NCBI GenBank assembly: GCA_030141605.1
Contig: JAQGDQ010000007.1
Span: 1,167,173-1,227,172, forward strand
Source: Tubiluchus corallicola
Lineage: Eukaryota > Priapulida > Priapulimorpha > Priapulimorphida > Tubiluchidae
Length of the DNA stretch: 60,000 bases
Direction: 5' to 3'
This document shows, piece after piece, positions 39,078-60,000 of this stretch. The translations under genes and the position numbers were made by a program. The notes beneath the pieces are model-generated. The model did not search any database. It was not told the origin of the DNA and saw only the letters and a list, made by a program, of their open reading frames with translations. Every line of letters begins with the position of its first letter. Position 1 is the stretch's first letter.

Positions 39078-39210
39078 ATGTGCCATTTTTCCTGTGTCAT
39101 TTTTACCTGTGCCATTTTTCCTGTGCTATTCTTTCGTGTGTCATTTTTCTAGTTTCATGTTTACCGTGCCATTTTTCCTTGTGCCATTTTTACCTGTTCC
39201 ATTTTTACCG
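39078..39210 (-). repeat. Minisatellite, about 17-bp unit, inverted relative to 37.6-38.4 kb
   Basis: Units such as gtgccatttttcct and gtgtcatttttacct repeat about seven times. Their complement (aggaaaaatggcac and aggtaaaaatgacac) is the unit found on the plus strand at 37651-37785 and 38254-38390. The two sets face each other across about 700 bases. Confidence 0.7.
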
Positions 39211-40210
39211 CGCACCGCGACATAGCTATGGACATGGAAAACAAATATAGCGCTTGTTCCGAATTTTGTAGAAAAAGTGTTCGTTGTTTTGGTCCTTAGT
39301 CCTAAATTAATGGTACCAACAGAATTCAGTGGAACGTTCTGTATAACTAGGAGACAATCTTGCAATTCAAATAAGAATTTTTAAGAAGCCGCTTTAGAAT
39401 GCAAAAGAGAAAGTGAAAATTTGGAATTGTTTTGGTTATTGTTTAAGAAAAGCCGATCTGTATAGTAAAAAAATAATAGACTTCATAGTTTGTTTACGTG
39501 CTTTTTCTAATGACAAATCAACATGAGGTTTAGAAATCTGTAGGCTTCAAATTTTTGCAAACTGAAAAAAGTGAATTTTAATTTTATTGACAGCAAGGTA
39601 AGAAGGCATTCGGTTTGTGTATATTTTTTAATTAAGTTTAACAGTAATCATTAGGCTACAAGATAATATCTAAAACGGAATAGCTGAGTGTTACGGTGTG
39701 TGCTTAGATGGGTGATCTACAGGAAAACTCTGCTATTTTTCTATGTTAGCGATGATACGTGCATTTTCCAACATAGCTGAGACGTTTCTGATCTTAGAGA
39801 TTATCGTAAAAATCCTTAATATATTCTACATTGTTATTATGTTCTGTGTACGCGTTTTGCTGAATTAGTTGGCGTTTTATAGTGTCGTCTTTTTATTATG
39901 CCATGATTGTAACGGTTAATATTAATATCATTATGCCATTGTATTATGATAACTCTTGCGAGCATGGCTTAATTACAAAAACAACAATGTAAAACGCTAA
40001 CTAATTCAGCAAAACGTTATGCCTGCACATGACATAATCTGAGTATAACAGACGTAACGAAGAAATAAAAAATTGTCTAACCACCTACTTATTCTGCACA
40101 AAGAAACTTCATCACTTTCTTAATGGCAAATTTCAGATTGCGTAGTTTTTGTGAAGTAGCCAAATTCAAGTTACCATTGAAGACTGAAGATTGAAATTTA
40201 AATTGCATCA

Positions 40211-54870
<14,660 letters not shown>

Positions 54871-56283
54871 TTCAATTAGCCAATTTTATACACTTTAATT
54901 CTTTATTTATTTATTTATACTATTTATTTTTTTGTTTGTTTATTTAATTGTTTCTTTTCTTAATATAGTAGTAATAATAATAATATTATTAATAATGATA
55001 AAATAAAATAATATAAATATATATTAAAGGTAGACAATCAGTGCTAGTTTATGGTAAAAACGTACTCTCTTCTATGCGTCAGGAAAAAAATTGACTATAA
55101 GTGCAACGAACTTCAAGGCATTAAACAAAATGAACTATGGGTAATTTCTGTTTTTGCCAATCTTTCTTTCTTCAGCTTTTTAATTTTATCTATCTCAGAC
55201 ATAAAATCGGCCATACAGTTAATTGCACATAGTAAATGACAAAATATAAATGAAAGTTAGTAGTTAAAACTATAAATAAATTAATAATCTCTCTCACACA
55301 CACACGCACGCGCGCGCACACACGCACACATGCTCACACACACGCAGCCACACACACACGCGCACACACGCACATGCACATACCACACACACACGCACGC
55401 ACGCATACACCACCACCCCCCACCCCACCCAACCCCACACACACACACACATACACTTAATCTGTTTCTCTTCCTCGCTCTGTGTTATCATAATCAAGTC
55501 ATGATCTTGCCTCTCACAAACGAGATAAGCAGGACAGTATTTTGAAGATGTTTTGTGAGGCTGCATTAAGCTTATCTAAAAAGGATCATACGAACATCTA
55601 AGAAGAAAAAATGCAACGGCTCGCAAATAACTTTAACGCGCTTAGTAGTGTATGATAATAAATTTCCTTATAAGCATAATAAATTCTGGATGTGCCAAAG
55701 CATTAATATCGTTTTGAGTGTTGGCTTTATGATGCAGTTTGCCAATAATTATCCACCTACATGTCCACTAGTGATGAGCTTGATTGACAGGTGGAATGGT
55801 TAGTTATAGACAGTCACAGTCGGTTAGTTCGGTATTCTGTTAGTGAGTAAGTCAGTTGGTTAATTTATTAGTTACTGCGTTGCACAGGCTTTACGTTGAG
55901 TAACACCTGCGTCTGAATCCTCAGAATCTATAGTTCATCCATTAGCTGTTAGTCCGCGACATGAATTACCTGAATGACCCATTATTTTCAAAAGCGTTTT
56001 GGGAATACCCAGATATTAATATAAAATGCATGCAGAATCTTAATTAGGTTACAGTCCCTGTAACTTTTTCGACTCTGTTACCTATAATATTGCTACGAGT
56101 AACCAAAAGTATGTAGTTAAATTAAATGTCACGATTTCCTGTAAAACACTTCCTGTTCTTAAATCGATCGTGTTGTCGTTTTGAGACATTATATGTTCAA
56201 CAAGGTGTGAGTGTTTCTGCGTAATAAAAAAAGTAATCGTTACACAGTAAATGATAATGAAATAAAATAGAATAATTTTGAAA
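54871..56283. other. CNT-1 / CNT-2 intergenic region
   Basis: This starts with the CNT-1 3' region, including an AATAAA at 55002-55007, then the CA/CG tract, then about 800 bases that should carry the CNT-2 promoter. No core promoter motif could be singled out. Confidence 0.6.
55288..55455. repeat. CA/CG-rich microsatellite tract
   Basis: Imperfect cacacgcg units followed by a ccaccccc stretch, lying between CNT-1 and CNT-2. No gene is present. Confidence 0.95.
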
Positions 56284-59184
56284 ATGGACAAGTACGTGCT
56301 GGACCAAGAAAATCCTCAGACAGTATGGCATGTCAGACATCGCAGTAGCATTATTGAGGATTCTATAGGTAACGTTGATTTGGATGCGGATAACACAGGA
56401 GAAGATGTGTTTCAGCAGGTAAGGGAACTTGTTATGTTGTAGATAGAGTAATTCTTACGAACCTAACGAAAAATTTTCTGTTGAAGCAGTAGGTCAGATT
56501 TTTTATAAAACTCGTGGTAATAAACGTCCCCAGAGCCATAAATATGAAAAAAATATTTATATATAGATATTTCAAATAATTGCATAGTATTGTCACTGAC
56601 TGAGTGACTGACTGACTCATAACAGAATGACTGACCAACTGACTAGCTAACAAATCTTTTATTAAAAGCTAGACTTCAGAACTACACAGATATATCTGTG
56701 TGCATTTTGTGATCATAACTGATGAATATTCGCTGCAGTTTTAACACCTGAAGTAAAATTATTACACCATTTCTGTCCATAGATTGAGTTAAGCGACCTT
56801 AGTTCGTCTCGGAGTTCAAGTGGAAGAAGTAAGAAGAGTTCAGTGAAAAGTCAGTCAAGCTCGAAAAGATACCGACAGGGAAAGCATAGAAGTCGCAGTA
56901 ATCAGTCGTCTGTTCGGTCATTTCTAAAGGTGTATTTCAGGCAAATTTAACAATTGCTTTTATTTTTTTGATATTTAACTCATTTTACTAATAAGGTAAT
57001 AAATTAGGTATTAGATAAATTGTATTGCATAATAATTACAGTTAATCAGTTTTCTAATTGTAAAATTTTTATTTTTTCAGCTTTTAGTTTTTTACAGTTT
57101 CGCCTTATGTGATTTTTTATTACCTCGTTTGTTTTGCAACAGATGGCTTTAATATAATGTTTGAACTATTTCTAGGAATCGACAGAAATTCCCCATGAGA
57201 CGCTAGCAGAAGAAGGTGTGTAGAATAAGTGAATTCTGTACAAACACAATAATTATAATTTATAAACAACAGTCAAGGTCAAGGGTTTAGTGCGACAGGC
57301 TCAATAACACTGAAATCATTGGCTCCTTATATCACAGTGAGTTATGACATAACAGCATAACCAATCTACCAACCAAATTGTGCTCAGGTTTTAGCCTGGT
57401 CACTCTGAGTGTGGCGTGGGTGGATGTGGTGTAAGACTGTTGTGTGTTGCTGTGACATATATGTAGTTCTCACGGACGCCGGCAGGCGGACACATCGACG
57501 TACGTGCGTCCACAGAATTTCTTAAATTAACAAATTTTTATGGCTATATAAATTCTTTAGCAGTAAACCAAGAAACACATCATCCCTTGTTTGTTTGCGC
57601 AATAATGAGTTTTAAAACTAGTGAACTTGCCTGACGAAATAGCTTCTAGCAACCGCAAAATCGTCTAAAATGCAGTTAACTGCATGTGTGACCGAGAGAC
57701 GTTCTACCGTTTAGCTGTGTCTGGCGGAAAAAAATAACAGACTTATTAAATTTTGTATGAACAGTGGGTGGACTGTAAACTTAACAGTCTCAAATCAGTT
57801 TATGTTTGACTATCCACATTTTGCTGGGTAGATAACCTTGACACTAAATAAATTAAGCTTAAGTAATGGGTCATTCGCAGCAGTGTACTACGAACTTACT
57901 TTTAAGATGTATGACTACTACAATAGAATACAATGAATATTACCTAGGTAACTGTAGGTAAAATATATTTATTAAAGCAGAATTTTTCACGTTTGAAGAA
58001 GTCTATGTACCAGAATTTAGATCTCATTTGAGGCCTCCAAAATGTGCTTAAATACAGGAAAAGGTAAATGTTTGTGGCGGGGCTCCTCCCTCAGACCTCC
58101 TAGCTGCTTGTGCGTTAATTTTTTTAAACTCTGGCGGCACCCATGGTAGTTCTTGTGATTAAAACCTTAACAACGCAGTACATGACACATAAAAACAGCG
58201 CGGTAGTGCTTTATAAACCCATTGATAATAATATTGCATATAGCGAAATGGCGGCCGTTTAAGTTCTTATCATATGAAGAATAACGCAACATAGCAAAGA
58301 TCTCATCACAGCTCAGCACAATATAGCGTAACACAGCACGATACGGCAATTACAGTGTGAACAGAGTTCTCCAGCTAATTATTTTCAAGAATCAAGAGAA
58401 GACTCCTAACGGAAGAAAGTGCGCAAAATAAAATATTATATTTAAGAAAATAAAAAATACCTAATTAAATAATACGCAGTAAATGCTATGAAATAAATGT
58501 GTACTACGATTATATCTGTAGTTTGTTCAGCTGACACTGGTGACAACGAATCATCCTGCCCTATTTTCTCGAATGAAAATCCTGAAGTTTGTAAGTTAGA
58601 ATTACATGTACATCCTGATGACGAACAGGTTACTGATGATGAACGGACTACAGGCACTGTGACGAGGCAGTTTTTGATTTTCCATTGTTTAGAAAAGGCT
58701 CACGAGAGCGTTTCAGATTATTATTCGGAACACAAGGTAACGCTTATTAATGAATTAAAATTAAACATTATACTCACAAGTTTAAATGGTTAAAATGCTC
58801 TAATTGTATTACATTAAGTACGTTTGGGTTTTAGATTTTATAACAATTATAATTAATTTTGATAAGTTGAAAAATTACTCTCTAGTTCTATGAACTTATG
58901 AAGGTTTTAATAACGTTGTGAGTTTAACTGGAAACTTAATTTTTGGCTTTTCAGACTGTGTTCAAGTTTGTGTTTTTTGGGATATTGGCTGCATTATACT
59001 GCAGTTACTTTGTCTATGCTCTGGTCCTCGATTTTAAGCGTGCGGCGGCACTTATTATTGGCACATCCTTGTTCCTGTACATTTTTATAGTTGTAAAAAC
59101 ATGGAGACATTTTGGAGGGGATATAAAAGACTTGGGAAAGCCTTGTTTGTCAACTTTTACTCGACATTCAGCCTGGCTGAAATG
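56284..59184 (+). CDS. SLC28: CNT-2: second concentrative nucleoside transporter, SLC28 family, 3' part outside window
   Basis: Five exons: 56284-56418, 56783-56929, 57176-57215, 58531-58736 and 58955-59184, with GT-AG borders and phases 0,0,1,0 and 2 at the last donor (252 codons visible). Exon 1 begins MDKYVLDQENPQTVWHVRHR and shares the WxVRxRxSII block with CNT-1. Exon 2 is rich in Ser, Arg and Lys (49 residues), with no counterpart in the CNT-1 model. Exon 4 ends with SVSDYYSEHK, aligning with the FTHYK end of CNT-1 exon 2. Exon 5 encodes the first two membrane segments and ends at SAWLKW with a split Trp codon, exactly as CNT-1 exon 3 does. The rest of the core, including the nucleoside-binding motifs, is not in the window, so activity cannot be judged. 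It starts 1.4 kb downstream of CNT-1 on the same strand. The Ser/Arg-rich tail may be a phosphorylation region (inference). Confidence 0.88.
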
Positions 59185-59269
59185 GTAAGAAATGAATAAT
59201 ATTAACATGTGACATTTGGGATAGAACTGCTGCATCCGCCTCTCTCTTCTGTCACGGTTTTCATTTACT

Positions 59270-59500
59270 TTCTGCGCTACTCTTTCTCTCTCTCTCTCTC
59301 TCTTTCACACGCATACGCTCCTCTCTCTCCATGTCTCTATACTTGTCTGTCTGTTCATTTATCCATCCGTCAATCCGTCTGCCTGCTTGCTTATCTGTCT
59401 CTAATTGCCTGCTTGTCCATTTACTTGCGTATTTACTTTTCTGTCTATTTACTTTCTGCCTATTTATATATTTACCAATCTGTTTATATCCTGTCATACT
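59270..59500. repeat. Pyrimidine-rich low-complexity tract
   Basis: A tctctctc run and then degenerate tgtctgtc/ttacttgc units within the CNT-2 intron after exon 5. Open frames on both strands are compositional. Confidence 0.85.
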
Positions 59501-59519
59501 TGTATACTGCAAATGTGAT

Positions 59520-59783
59520 CCATAATCTTTTACTAGAGGGATACAAAACACTAACCGCTAGTGCAAAACAATCTCAAAGTATTGCTGAAACAATAGACAA
59601 TCTATTATTTCATCAAAATTTAGTGTTAAGCCATCGTACATCTCGCATAGCCTCCAATCTGTAAGATTAATTGAAGCAGCGAGAAGAAGAACTCAAGATC
59701 CTCCAACACCAAGTCCTCTTGCAGATGCCTCTGTTAGACGGGCAAGCTTGTCTGCTAGATACAGATCATCTGCATGTTTTTAA
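59520..59783 (+). pseudogene. Coding-like stretch of unknown origin, frameshifted
   Basis: One frame reads EGYKTLTASAKQSQSIAETI and continues to SHRTSRIASNL before a stop at 59662. A shift near 59660 leads to VRLIEAARRRTQDPPTPSPL and RASLSARYRSSACF before TAA at 59781. The amino-acid make-up looks like real protein and the two parts join smoothly. It does not resemble the CNT sequence expected next, and the splice phase does not fit. It may be a processed fragment of another gene; the family was not recognised. Confidence 0.3.
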
Positions 59784-60000
59784 TCACTTTAGCGTCCCAT
59801 CTGCGTTTTAGGACGTCTAATGTGTGTTTGGCTGGTTCAGATACAGTGAATTTCTAGGCCATTCAGTTCCTTCGAAAAAATAATCTCAGTGTTTTCAGAC
59901 CTTTTTTCCATTCATACCCTCAACATTGCAGGCTTATGCTAAATTCTGAGTGCTATCATTCTAAGTTGATTATAACATGCTACGATGTTATAAATTGTTC

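Overview
This window looks like nuclear DNA of an invertebrate animal. It is AT-rich and gene-poor. It has many small exons with GT-AG introns in all phases, long microsatellites, and decayed copies of several animal transposon classes. Nothing in it suggests a bacterium, plasmid or virus. The sequence alone does not fix the phylum.

Four protein-coding genes can be rebuilt exon by exon. They form two head-to-tail paralogue pairs that point away from each other. On the minus strand are two N-terminal-nucleophile amidohydrolases of the acyl-CoA:6-aminopenicillanate acyltransferase / peptidase C45 family, the family of Drosophila Tan. Gene A (239-3929) runs off the left edge with six exons visible. 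Gene B (22536-33774) is complete, with nine exons and 373 codons. On the plus strand are two concentrative nucleoside transporters (CNT, SLC28). CNT-1 (40211-54870) is complete, with twelve exons and about 618 codons. CNT-2 (56284 onward) runs off the right edge with five exons visible. In both pairs the intron phases largely match between paralogues, so each pair arose by tandem duplication of an intron-containing gene. No shared pathway between the two families can be shown from sequence.

The rest is mostly mobile DNA and repeats. From left to right: microsatellites including a roughly 560-base pure TG tract (5730-6293); stacked inverted repeats (8129-8826); a 5'-truncated LINE tail (10011-10690); a 78-base tandem array (11342-12197) made from the CCHC zinc-knuckle end of a LINE; a 1.77-kb imperfect palindrome (13254-15020); a Ty3/gypsy fragment with integrase ahead of reverse transcriptase (15887-16580); a head-to-tail array of about five Helitron-like units (16590-20495); a 268-base tandem duplication at the stop codon of gene B; a TIR element with a 5-base target duplication (34562-35472); a 606-base tandem duplication (37306-38519); a decayed LINE (40850-44940) in CNT-1 intron 1 that carries a nested 454-base hAT-type element (43549-44002); and a 200-base Harbinger-type MITE that ends 26 bases before CNT-1 exon 2.

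The most unusual features are the zinc-knuckle array with its four-unit higher-order pattern, the Helitron array with visible end-to-end junctions, the large palindrome with a diverged relative inside CNT-1, and the nested insertions around the first CNT-1 intron.
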